From assembly GCA_963082975.1 (NCBI GenBank), contig OY720345.1, positions 56,030,528 through 56,094,527 on the forward strand: 64,000 bases of DNA, given 5' to 3'. Positions 24,285 to 33,979 of the stretch are shown here, in pieces. The notes beneath the pieces were generated by a model. The model did no database searches, had not been told where the DNA came from, and saw only the letters and a list, made by a program, of their open reading frames with translations. How positions within the stretch are numbered: the stretch's first letter is position 1; each line of letters begins with the position of its first letter. The position numbers and the translations under genes are program-made. The DNA is from Labia minor. Lineage: Eukaryota > Arthropoda > Insecta > Dermaptera > Spongiphoridae.

Positions 24285-24968
24285 TGTGTATGTATGTAGG
24301 CAAGATTACGCAAAAACGGTTTGAGCTAGAATGATGAAATTTGGTACATGGACATTATTCAAAATTCATAGTTTTCTATCAACTTTTGAGAAATGTAGGT
24401 CAACCGGAAGAGGGTCATTACCTACAACGTTTTGATTTTTTTTCCTCTAAAGTGACCGTAAAAATAAAGATATATGTTTGATAATTTTTCACATGATTAA
24501 TAATTGTATAAAACTGCTATATATAGAATTTCAGCTTGATTGATTCGCTAAAATTACCAGAATTAATTTTTTAACACTGCAAATCTCACGCGCCAACACG
24601 TAACGTGGTGCCATCAACAAAAAGCCAAACATGCGCTGGTTTAATATTTATTATTTATTATTTATAATTTATAATTAATTAAATTTAATTTAAATATAAT
24701 ATATTATGTTATTTAATCCAATTCAAATTGCGAGATAGTCGAGTGGAGACACTCCAGCTAATTTTCAACAGATTTTGAAACATAAATATTGATTTCTGGA
24801 TAGATTTTCATTTTGAACGTATTTAAAAATATTTCATAGCATTAAAATTAATGATGAATTCTTATTAATCAGTTGTATCGCCACATGAGGAGGGGCTTCT
24901 TCCCCTCAGATGGCATAGAGAAAAGATCTTTTTTTTTATATATGTCCCCGATAGAAAGGAAACAACCT
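23895..24968 (-). repeat. Family F repeat, copy 2, with HINE-A inside
   Basis: Two blocks (23895-24125 and 24762-24968) match 12388-12862 in reverse order and strand. They join at the poly-T site where HINE-A copy 9 sits. The GGGGCTTCTTCCCCTCAGAT palindrome and TCCCCGATAGAAAGGAAACA end are retained. HINE-B copy 1 begins right after. Confidence 0.75.
24126..24761 (-). mobile_element. HINE-A copy 9 (full length, 636 bp)
   Basis: The type copy. ACTATCTCGCCAGAGATAGT opens the element after T6. A (GT)n array lies near 24246-24300. The core AAAACGGTTTGAGCTAGAAT with GATGAAATTTGGTAC follows, then GGGTCATTACCTACAACG, the GACCGTAAAAATAAAGATAT block and GGTGCCATCAACAAAAAGCC. Its 3' end is GCGAGATAGT, hairpin GAGTGGAGACACTC, then CAGCTAA followed by TTTT. 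Non-coding. Confidence 0.92.
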
Positions 24969-24974
24969 TTTTTT

Positions 24975-25621
24975 ACCGACCGACGATAGTAAGGGAGGTA
25001 TTGTTTTCACACCAAATTTCACATGTGGAGATTTTTACATATCTCCACGAATCATGCATTTTCTTAACAGAAAAAAGTATTTTTAGCATGATGTCTGTCC
25101 GTCCGTCCGTCTGTCCGTCCGTCCGTATAGATGTGTACAGCCTGAACGGCTCAACGGATTTTGATGAAATTTGGTATATTTACTTAATGCATCAGTGGGA
25201 TGAATTGATCAACTTTTGGTGCAAATCCGGAAACCGGAAGTGGTAGTATTAGCGATCGACGATAAGAAGGGAAGGGTTATTTTCGCACCAAATTTCACAT
25301 AAGGAGATTTTTTTACATATCACCACGAATGTATTGGTTTTATCCTCGGGAAAAATAATCTTCATTATGTTTTTCTTAATTTAAAATTATATGACGTCAC
25401 CCAGCCCTTCATGACATCACAGCCTCGGGTAACGCCGGCAACGCCGGCTACTTCAGCTATATATTATAAATAAAATAAAATTAAAAATATTTATGTTATA
25501 TCCATATCTGTTTTTTATTACATTAATAGATATATTAAAATTATTTGAAATTGTTTCTGTAGCTGGAAATTAATTTATTTCAAACCGTCGGTCGGTTCGG
25601 ACCTGGCCACAGGTCAACTTA
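24975..25621 (+). mobile_element. HINE-B copy 1 (full length, ~645 bp)
   Basis: 5' subterminal repeat ACCGACCGACG; block CACCAAATTTCACATGTGG; a GTCC/GTCT microsatellite at 25095-25128; core GAACGGCTCAACGGATTTTG then ATGAAATTTGGTA; a TATGACGTCA block; inverted repeat CGTCGGTCGGT; terminal hairpin GACCTGGCCACAGGTC; end AACTTA before TT. Same architecture as HINE-A with unrelated termini. The 81-codon frame over the microsatellite is not a gene. Confidence 0.9.
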
Positions 25622-26140
25622 TTATTGCTTCATATTCAACTAGAAACGTTGGGCGCTTTTAGTTTTCATTTTATTTCTACGTAATTAACTTCCTTAATAG
25701 CGCTATAATTCATATATATTTACTAAGATACATACATCACTATAACACTTCATTAACAACTATTTCTTCTAATTTCTTCTAATATTATCATACATTTTGG
25801 ATTTGATTGATAATATGTAAATTTAATAAAAATTCTTTTAAATTCTGATACATACTTTGATATAAGTATATTACAGTGAAAAATAATAAAAGATTAATTT
25901 CTTAGCTCTTAAACTATCAATTTTATTGCATGATAAAAAAAGTTGTAAGTTAATGTGTTTAATCAAATTTTTATTATTACAAAAATTTGACTTGATTGTT
26001 CATATAAAAAAAATTAAACTAAATGCGCCCAACGTTTTTCGTTGCATATGAAGCAATTCATCCATAAACTTTGTCAGGCTTATAGAAAAAATATTTTATT
26101 CTTTTTAGTCCATTGGAAAAACGTTATTTTATAATTTTTT
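25622..26140. mobile_element. Family D inverted-repeat element, copy 1
   Basis: Ends carry AACGTTGGGCGC (left, damaged) and GCGCCCAACGTTTTTCGTTG followed by CATAAACTTTGTCA (right). The interior is AT-rich and matches 61850-62320 in inverted orientation. The left end is cut where HINE-B copy 1 stops. Confidence 0.7.
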
Positions 26141-26160
26141 TTTATTTATATTTTATTATT

Positions 26161-26589
26161 ATGCCTATTATTTAAAGAGACAACAAAAACTATAACTTAA
26201 TATCCAATTAATATTAGATTTATCATTTGTAGATTGAAGAAATAAAAAAAGGACATCAGCTTCCTTATCCGCTTCAATGATTGTCTTTCCAAAAGATTTA
26301 ACAGTGGCTAGGAGAAAAATAATCAAGTTAATTTCCGTTGTTTATGATGAAAAATAATCATATATATATATATCGTGAAAAATATTCAGATAATGAAAAA
26401 TTTACAGTAAAAATGAACATCAATTATTTTTTTATTCGTTCGAATATAATTTTTATAAACAACAAAAAATTAAAAATATATTTTTATTTACATATAAAAA
26501 AACAAACAAAAAAACCTCTGACTTTTGTACATTCTACGCAAGGATAACGTCTAGCATGTGACATATCAATTATGATCAGTAGAACGGGC
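26161..26589. other. AT-rich spacer
   Basis: No gene recognised. A 69-codon frame at 26338 has AT-driven composition. Confidence 0.4.
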
Positions 26590-26770
26590 CCTATCAATTG
26601 ATTGTCTTGATCGGAGGCGCTACTTTTTTTTATCGAGTAACTTCCCAATTTCGATCCCGGAGACGAGATTAACTCCGTCCCATAAACCCCAGCAAGAAAA
26701 ATTTCATTGCCAGGCCCGGGACTTGAACTAAGGACCTTGAGAATGTCAGCTAACTCTTACATTTAGCTTA
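26590..26770 (-). mobile_element. tRNA-derived SINE, copy 1
   Basis: The minus strand carries a pol III B-box-like TAGTTCAAGTCCCGGG (about 26715-26731), then CCTGGCAATGAAA, a GTTTATGGGACGGAGTTAAT block and CTCCGGGATCGAAATTGG. The order is shared with 30318-30530 and 49300-49476. Confidence 0.65.
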
Positions 26771-26777
26771 GTTTAAA

Positions 26778-27360
26778 TAAGTTGACCTGTGGCCAGGTCC
26801 GAACCGACCGACGGTTTGAAAAATTAATTTCCAACTACAGAATTTCAAATAATTTTAATATATCTATTATATGAATATAACATAAATATTTTTAATTTTA
26901 TTTTATTTATAATATATATGTAAGACCAGGCTGTGACGTCATGAATGGCTGGATGACGTTATATAATTTTAAATCAAGAAAAAACTAATAAATATGATCT
27001 TTCTCGAAGATAAAACTAATACAAAGTGCATGATTCGTGGTGATATGTAAAAAATCTCCTCATGTGAAATTTGGTGTGAAAATAACCCTTCCCTTCTTAT
27101 CATCGATCGCTAATACTACCACTTCCGGTTTCCGGATTTGCACCAAAAGTTGATCAATTCATCCCACTGATGCATTAAGTAAATATACCAAATTTCATCA
27201 AAATCCGTTGAGCCGTTCAGGCTGTACACATCTATACGGACGGACAGACATGCTAAAAATACATTTTTCTGTTAAGAATTCGTGGAGATATGTAAAAATC
27301 TCCACATGTGAAATTTGATGTGAAAACAATACCTCCCTTACTATCGTTGGTGGGTAAAAA
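26778..27360 (-). mobile_element. HINE-B copy 2 (near full length)
   Basis: Hairpin end first (AAGTTGACCTGTGGCCAGG), then ACCGACCGACGG. It ends with CCCTTACTATCGTTGGTGGG, a decayed 5' repeat. Its GTCC array is shrunk to CGGACGGACAGACA. Confidence 0.88.
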
Positions 27361-28527
27361 TTATGTTTATTCGTCAATTTGTTTGTTATTGGTTTGTTTT
27401 ACTAATATATATTATAAAATGAAATAAACTTAATAGAATAAATATAGTAAGAAAGACATAATCTTTAATATTATTTTGTAAAGTAATATTATATTTCTTA
27501 TTAGTCCTTATTTTTAATGCTAAAATTTAGTAAACTATTAAACTTATATAACCAATTTATTTATAGATTTAAATTTGTATTTAATTATATTTTCTTTTAT
27601 AAATTTTACATTTTATGAATTTTTTGAGAAACAACAAGAAAAGACTTATTTATTTATTATTTACTCTTGTGACCAAGTTCTGAAATAAGAAAATATTATA
27701 ATTAATCTGTTTCTACTAAACAGTTGTTAAAAAATTGAAAAATCATGGAATAAATTTCACACTTGAAAGATACCAAATATCTTATCAAGTGTTTTAAAAT
27801 ATTAATTTAATTTATAAAATATCATATGGAAAATATTAAGGTTGAGAACGATCATCAAAGGAAAAATATATAAATTTATAAATTATCCTACAATTAGTCA
27901 CGTATTGTGCTTTCAATTGGTAAATTACCAATCGGTTGTAGGGGCTCCCAAATTGTGCCCCGCGCTACACCATTCAATAATATTTATATTATACAAAATT
28001 TAAAAGATTTAATTAAAAATTTTTTTAAGAAAGATTTTTTTTAATAAATAAATTTTGTTGATTTTTAATGAGAGTTGTATCAAGAATTTTTAATTAACAC
28101 AAGAATTCTTTAAAGACATCCTCTGGAAGAAAAGCAAAGGGGAGATTCGTCGCTTCACTTCAATGAGAAAGCATTTGGACTTTGACTGAACATGAATGAA
28201 TTGAAATGTTGAATCTAGACACATTTTATTTCAATTCTAATTTCTGTTTAATATTTAAGAGATCTGTGTAATATAGAAATTAATATATATATTTTTATCC
28301 TATTATATCAACAACTATTCTGTTATACCAATGTTATACCTATAAATAATAATAATTACATTATGATCAACTTTAAAAGAATAAATGAAAATTTTAGAAG
28401 AATCAATGAAAAATAAATATTATTTCTATAAAAATATAGTTTATATATATTATTGAGGATATATTTTAAATATAATTAATATAAATCGTAATTTGTAGCC
28501 TTTAAATATGTATTTTAAATTGATATA
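27361..28527. other. Spacer, no gene recognised
   Basis: AT-rich. 27900-27975 contains a GC-richer stretch with AATTGGTAAATTACCAAT, an imperfect palindrome. Confidence 0.4.
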
Positions 28528-28980
28528 CATTCTGTCAAAAAAGAACCGGAAATTGTTTAATAAGACGCAAAATAATTGTTCAATTATTAAAATTTGTTTT
28601 GTCGCCTTCATTCAAAACAGGCTGCATTCACATATGCTAACGATTATTCGAGTTATCAAAGCACCTTTGAAATGCGTTTGAAGGGATCGCCTGCAGCTCC
28701 TTTAGAGAATTCTCCTTAATGGCCTGTATCGATTCAAATCGGTATCCGCAGAGTGAGTTTAAATTTTGTAAAAAGAAAAAAAATCACAGGGGGCTAAATC
28801 CGGTGAATAGAGTGGTTGTTCGAAGGTATTTGTCGAAAAGCGCGCGCGATCACAATATGAGTTTTGTGCGACGTTTAGTTATTATGGAGCAAGACCCATG
28901 AGTTATATTTCCACAAATTTGGCCGTTTCTTACGCACATTTTTTCTCAAACGCCGCAAAACTTCCATTATAGTATTATCT
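28528..28980 (-). pseudogene. mariner-like transposase, C-terminal part
   Basis: The minus strand gives FFLFTKFKLTL, an ESIQAIKENSLKELQAIP helix segment and FQRCFDN, characteristic of the last third of mariner transposases. Stops follow near the C-terminus. The upstream SPD motif region is eroded. A plus-strand 60-codon frame at 28719 is its shadow. No terminal repeats identified. Confidence 0.75.
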
Positions 28981-28999
28981 AATTTATTTATCTTTTTCG

Positions 29000-29215
29000 C
29001 ATCAAGCATCACATTTCCACAACCATCTCTATCCTATTTCATCCCCATTTAGTTCAAATCTTCTTCCAATATTACGATATCTTTCTTTATATTGTTTGTA
29101 CAGCACATCTGCGTCTATGCATCGCTCGTCACCCAATTGGTTTTCAAATCACGAACTTTAAGTTATACTTTCTTCACCCATTTGAACCACATATCCCATC
29201 AATTGTAACCTCCTG
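29000..29215 (-). pseudogene. Second non-LTR retrotransposon, tail fragment
   Basis: The minus strand carries GATATGTGGTTCAAATGGGT and downstream sequence also present at 43385-43490 (+). Its translation (GYVVQMG) resembles the GHVARM motif of non-LTR C-termini. Confidence 0.5.
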
Positions 29216-30317
29216 GATTTTATGACTTTTAATATATTCTACTATTTAATTTAGAAATTTATGTTTTTTAATCTTTCATTCATAACTTTCACAAATGTTA
29301 TTTAAGCCAAACGATAATAATTACGTCAATTTCAATTGAAAATTAATCCAATTTCATATTATAAAATTAATTTCGAATTTGGTCTACCAAATGACTAAAT
29401 TAAATTTAGGCTTGAAGATAGATATCACATATTATAATTAAATAATTATAATTGAGTAAAAAATAATAAATATATAATAAATTCACCTTATCTAAAGAGA
29501 TATTCTTAAGGTCGATAAGTGGATAAAACTATTTTGATAAGTTGTATACTATATCTAAATATTATATTCAGTAGATCTCTAACTCTAAATTTAACACAAA
29601 AATTAAAAAAAAAATGTTTTATATGATTCGGATTTGTCTCTAAGGTAGAAAAGGAAGAACTACTAATGCCAATCAACAATCAGAAATAATCAAATCATTG
29701 TAAATGACTTAATATAAAGTCACTCGTTATCACCAATTTTATTAGCGTTTGAAGATTGATTTTATTAGACTAATAAAATCCAATTAATCAAAAATACATA
29801 TTAAATTACTCGGCCAATTTAAATACTTATACATATTAGAATTAGGAGGGGTTAAACCTTTGCCCCCCTCCCATTCCCCTTCTCTCTATTATATACGCCT
29901 CTGTCAAACGTAATAATTGAATATTTATTTATTTAAATTTTAAATTATCAATTTAAAATACTATAAAATGTATTTAATAAAATTGTAAACTTATAACAAA
30001 TAAAACAACTAACAAATATTTAATTACAAATGAATCATCTACGAAAATCTATCGAAAGCGTAGGTTGAATTATAGAAATTCTCTGAATCGTTTTATATGA
30101 AATATTGAATTTAATTAATTTAAAGATAAAATAAACTAATCCGGCATACATAATTTTACAAACGTCATCATCATCTTCATTTTATAATTCATAACAATCC
30201 AGATCCTATATTTCTGAGTTCAATTGGTATTTAAGCTGACTTTTATACATCTTATGAAAGAACATCAACAATTAAATCGGATACCATCTAAACTGAGTAA
30301 AGGTGTTGTATTATCAG
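29216..30317. other. AT-rich spacer
   Basis: No gene recognised. Confidence 0.45.
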
Positions 30318-30530
30318 TACAACTATTCCTTTCAACCTTTATCTGGATTTTCTTGATCGGGGACGGTACTTTTTATTTCAAGTAGCTTCCAAATTTTTAT
30401 TATGTAGGTTGTGGGACCTCGTACCCATAAACTCCAGCTAGAAACAAGTTCTCTTGCCAGGCCTGGGACTTTAACCGGAGGCTGAGACACAAGCGTGTTT
30501 CCCCCAGACTGAGTGACCAAATCATCCATC
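30318..30530 (-). mobile_element. tRNA-derived SINE, copy 2
   Basis: The best copy. On the minus strand, TTTGGTCACTCAGTCTGG resembles an A box and CCGGTTAAAGTCCCAGG a B box, about 50 nt apart. The shared body GAGTTTATGGGTACGAGG and a CCGATCAAGAAAATCC tail follow. The 65-codon minus frame through it is incidental. Confidence 0.7.
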
Positions 30531-30757
30531 TTATAAAGAAATATAATTCAATCAATCAATTGCTTATTACCCCCACACTTAATGATTGTTAGGTTACCTC
30601 TTATTTGGTTAATTTCTTATCTCTGATCCGAGATTACCTATTAATTTTAAGTAATATTTTATTAGGATGGTGCATAATTCCTAACTCTAGCTTTAAGAGA
30701 TATCAAATAATTTTAAATTCAAATCATTAAAACAATATTTGTTTTTATTTGTTTTAG

Positions 30758-31047
30758 GTAGAAAAAGATGGCGGCCATTCATGCAAATATTAGCTTCCAA
30801 AATTGGACAGAGTCAGAATTCTACAATATTTCTTTAGAAGATTACATTCTAAAAAATCGTGGCGCGAAATCACTTCCGAGAGGGGAAGCCCTGACGATGA
30901 CAGCAATATATATGGCCATCTTGGTCACAGGGGTTGTTGGTAACGCCCTTGTATGCTTGGTCATCATTCGTAACTCTGTAATGCGGAGTGCCACCAACTA
31001 TTATCTCTTCAGTCTGGCTGTCTCCGACCTCACCTTTCTTATTGTGG
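30758..31047 (+). CDS. Neuromedin-U/PRXamide receptor-like GPCR, first coding exon
   Basis: Coding from ATG 30768 (context AAAAAGATGG) to a donor at 31048 (GTACGT). An acceptor-like T-rich tract ending TTTTAG lies at 30757, so an upstream non-coding exon is likely. The exon encodes about 93 residues. The extracellular N-terminus has three N-glycosylation sequons (NIS at 7, NWT at 12, NIS at 20). TM1 follows with the conserved [12 protein letters not shown], then an intracellular loop and the start of TM2, [13 protein letters not shown] with its conserved aspartate. [15 protein letters not shown] is typical of capa and pyrokinin receptors, which signal through G proteins at the plasma membrane; which of the two is undecided. 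Reading past the donor gives 57 more codons of intron only. No later exon recognised. Confidence 0.88.
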
Positions 31048-31052
31048 GTACG

Positions 31053-31064
31053 TTTCAACTTCAT
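31053..31064. repeat. 12-base flanking duplication, left
   Basis: TTTCAACTTCAT, repeated at 31594-31605. It begins at intron position +6 of the GPCR. Confidence 0.8.
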
Positions 31065-31593
31065 GTATTTATTAAAGCTTTTGTGGTTATTTTGATAATT
31101 ATTAAGGGAATTTTTATTAAAAGACCACATTGTTTGTATAAAATTTTTTATAAAATTAAAATAACTGTACAACGTTTCGACTGCTTATTCTGCAGTCGTT
31201 TTCAAGTAACCGTACGCTAGCTCCGATTCAAGCGACTCATGATGGGACACGTCATCTCTTATATAGGCAGTGATATTGGCTCCAATTTTCTCCCGCCAAT
31301 TTTAATATCACCATGAAGTCAGCAGCCATTGTTAAAGCAAGCGTTTACAATTAAGAAGTATGACAGTGCATTATGTCTTTACAATAAAGATAGTAAATTA
31401 TTGCTATAATCAAGATATATACATATATACACACTAGATTAATTATATAACATTCATATCTGACATGGGAGCAAGCGTACGGTTGCTTGAAAACGACTGC
31501 AGAATAAGCAGTCGAAACGTTGTGCAGTTATTTTAATTTAATAAATAATTTTATACAAACAATGTGGTCTTTTAATAAAAATTCCCTTAATAA
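31065..31593. mobile_element. Inverted-repeat element at the GPCR donor (Penelope-like?)
   Basis: 529 bp with long inverted arms: about 31101-31218 and 31482-31593, beginning ATTAAGGGAATTTTTATTAA and its complement. Each arm contains a strong stem, GACTGCAGAATAAGCAGTC, followed by GAAACGTTG. Similar stem-plus-GAAACG units occur in the terminal repeats of Penelope-like elements, whose ends may be inverted and whose target duplications are of variable length. The 12-base duplication fits that. No reverse transcriptase is present, so it is non-autonomous at most. About 36 bp at the left have no counterpart at the right. Confidence 0.6.
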
Positions 31594-31991
31594 TTTCAAC
31601 TTCATATTGATCACTTTCATTATTTTTATTCAGAAAAATCCAATTCATTATTTTCTTATTACTTTTTGTTTTATATTATTTAATTTACTAAATTATAATT
31701 TTTTCACCATTCAATATGAATATATAATTTTCTTATTTATTTATTCACACCTTTTCTCAATCTTATATAATTACTGAAGGAAGGGAAGGTATTGTTTTCA
31801 CACCAAATTTCACATGTGGAGATTTTTACATAGCTCCGCGAATCATGCAATTTATTGACAGAAAAAATTATTTTTAGCATGATATCTGTCCCTCCGTCTG
31901 ACCATTGTGTGTCCATATAGAGGCGTATAGCTTGAACGGCTCAACGGATTTTGATAAAATTTGATATAATTTAAATATATTTTCTTAATGC

Positions 31992-31999
31992 ATCAGTAG
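31992..31999. repeat. Left 8-bp TSD of the short hAT
   Basis: ATCAGTAG, exact copy at 33172-33179. Confidence 0.95.
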
Positions 32000-33171
32000 C
32001 AGGGCTTCGAACCGGAACTGAACCGAAAACCGAAAAAAACCGGTATTTTTGTCGGAACGAAAACCGGAGCTGAACCGAAAAAAATAATATCGGTTTATTT
32101 CAGTTCAGTGTTCAATCCAGAGTTGCCAGAAGTGGTGTTTTTGGGCGTTTTGGCAACACACAAGCCCGAATTTTTTTCAATTAGTTATGTCTCGCACTGC
32201 ATGGTGTCGCTAAAAACTTTGTTTCAAAAATTAGTGTCCTAGTCATACTCTCCCTTCGGTTGTGTTGGCAGCGTCTCGTAGTCGCAATACAGAATTTAAT
32301 GTTTTCATCGTTTGTTTAATACTGATACTTTGATTTAATGATAGTATTAATTTTTTAAATTATTTATTCCATTTGTTACAGGGTTATGTATTGATATAAA
32401 GAAAATGATTCATAAATATAAATAAAATTATTAAATAAATTTAAACAAACATTGAATACCTTTGACCAAGTACGAAGATTAGACAGTAAAAAACTTATTT
32501 TAGAATTTTGGGAGGAAAATAAAAATACATATCCTCATTTTAACAAAATTGCAATGGTGGTTTTAGGAGATACTGCAACACAAGTTAGTGTTGAAAGAGC
32601 TTTCTCTGGTTTAAAGTTTATTTTACGAGACAATAGAAATAGTTTAAATACAAATATATTGGAAGATATTTTAATAATTAGAGGTAATTTTCATCTTTTA
32701 TAATTATAGTTATAATTGTAAGTAAATATATCCAAGAATCCTGTATACTTTAACATTAAATATACGAATTTGTTTCGTTTGTTGAGTGTTTGAAAGTAGA
32801 AGGATGTAAAAAAATATTCATACTTATTTGTTCCGTTTAATAAATTATATTAACATCTTATATTATATACTTCTAATTATACCTTTAATTAATTATTATT
32901 ATTTATATTATATTGTATCAATTCATGTAGTATGATTTAGGGTGGTAGCAAGAAATATTTTTATATATTTATGGCAGACTCGGCATACCCCGACCTAAAT
33001 TTCTAATACAAATAAAAGGTCTTTAAAATTAATTAATCGGAACTGAACCGAAAACCGAAAACCGAAAAAACCGGTATTTTTGCCGGAACGAAAACCGGAA
33101 CCGAACTGATATTTTTTTTTATTGAACCGGAACGAAAACCGAAACGAAAAAAATAATGGTTCGAAGCCCTG
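32000..33171 (+). mobile_element. Short hAT element with CAGGGCTTCGAACC ends
   Basis: 1172 bp bounded by CAGGGCTTCGAACC and GGTTCGAAGCCCTG (perfect 14-bp terminal repeats) with identical 8-bp duplications. Besides the inverted ends, it carries a subterminal block of repeated AACCGAAAACCG and AACCGGAACGAAAA motifs at both sides (about 32005-32095 and 33040-33150) in the SAME orientation. Only the last part of a transposase gene remains. Confidence 0.93.
32452..32703 (+). pseudogene. hAT transposase C-terminal dimerisation domain
   Basis: 83 codons matching the hAT C-terminal domain: FWEENKNTYPHFNKIAMVVL, then SVERAFSGLKFILRDNRNSL and NILEDILIIRGNF. In intact hAT proteins this mediates dimerisation and follows the catalytic core, which is absent. 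The frame is intact and ends at a TAA. It could be the last exon of a deleted transposase; whether it is translated alone is unknown. Confidence 0.9.
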
Positions 33172-33179
33172 ATCAGTAG
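33172..33179. repeat. Right 8-bp TSD of the short hAT
   Basis: ATCAGTAG. Confidence 0.95.
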
Positions 33180-33709
33180 CATGAATTGATCAACTTTTGG
33201 TGTATATCCGGAAACCGAAAGTGGTAGTTTACAAAGTAGTAATTTTATATTCATTGTCAGAAAATTTTTCACTTAAAATATACAAGTAGTAATTAATAAT
33301 TGAGTAATTAAACTAAAGATAAAAACCAAGATAATATAATTTAGTCATTTTAATTCAAGTTTTAAAAATATTTTTTTTATACTTTATATATATGATATAT
33401 ATAAGATAAAGTTGTTTGGAAATTAATTTATTTCAAATCGTCGGTCGGTTCTGTGCCTGGCCACAGCTTATTATTTTATTTTAATTTATCCACCTTCTTA
33501 CATTAGTTTTTATATTTTTTATTCATTATTAAAACTTATCTCTTCTTTTAAAATTTATGAAAACCTCAATTTTTTTTAATTAGAAAAATATTACTCGATT
33601 TAATGTTAATAGTGTTAAAAATATTTTATATATACCTATATATTATTTCTTTCTCTCTTTTTTCGACAGAAGGTAAAATTCAGATAAATACAACGCTAAT
33701 GATCTAAAA

Positions 33710-33971
33710 CAGTGGTTCCCAAACTTGTTTGGCCAAACGCCCCCTTAGAAATTAACTTTTTTTAATTTTAATAACAAATGAATAGATAGATAAACGTACC
33801 TATTTATTATTATAATATTATAAATAAAGGTGTAAATTAGAAATATTAAATTTATGTATCTATTTATTGATCTCAGAATAGAAAAGTAATATACAAGTAA
33901 TTTTACCTAAATGCTCCTGTGACCAACACTGCCCCCCTGGATCGCTCCAGCGCCCACTTTAAGAAACACTG
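33710..33971. mobile_element. hAT-type MITE 1
   Basis: 262 bp from CAGTGGTTCCCAAACTTG to the inverse of CAGTGTTTCTTAAAGTGG. Flanks ATCTAAAA and GTCTAAAA match at 7 of 8 positions, as expected for a hAT duplication. Non-coding. Confidence 0.85.
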
Positions 33972-33979
33972 GTCTAAAA

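Larger units (their letters stand above)
31773..33470 (+). mobile_element. HINE-B copy 3, split by a hAT element
   Basis: The left part (31773-31999) starts at the AGGAAGGGAAGGTATTG block, keeps a degenerate GTCC array and reaches GCATCAGTAG. The right part resumes at 33180 with CATGAATTGATCAACTTTTG and ends at CGTCGGTCGGT with hairpin GCCTGGCCACAGC. The copy is diverged, hence old relative to the hAT inside it. Confidence 0.85.

Noticed and set aside
25090-25130. Regularly spaced short repeats (CRISPR-like or structured array)
   Set aside because: A simple GTCC/GTCT microsatellite inside HINE-B, with no spacers.
30870-31172. 100-codon minus-strand frame
   Set aside because: Antisense to the GPCR exon and into the fold-back element.
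31080-31230. Hammerhead ribozyme in the fold-back arms
   Set aside because: The stem followed by GAAACG is suggestive, but the CTGATGA core is not present, so no ribozyme is called.
32452-32703. Domesticated stand-alone hAT dimerisation protein
   Set aside because: The frame is intact but sits inside well-formed TIRs and an exact TSD, so it is a transposon remnant unless expression is shown.
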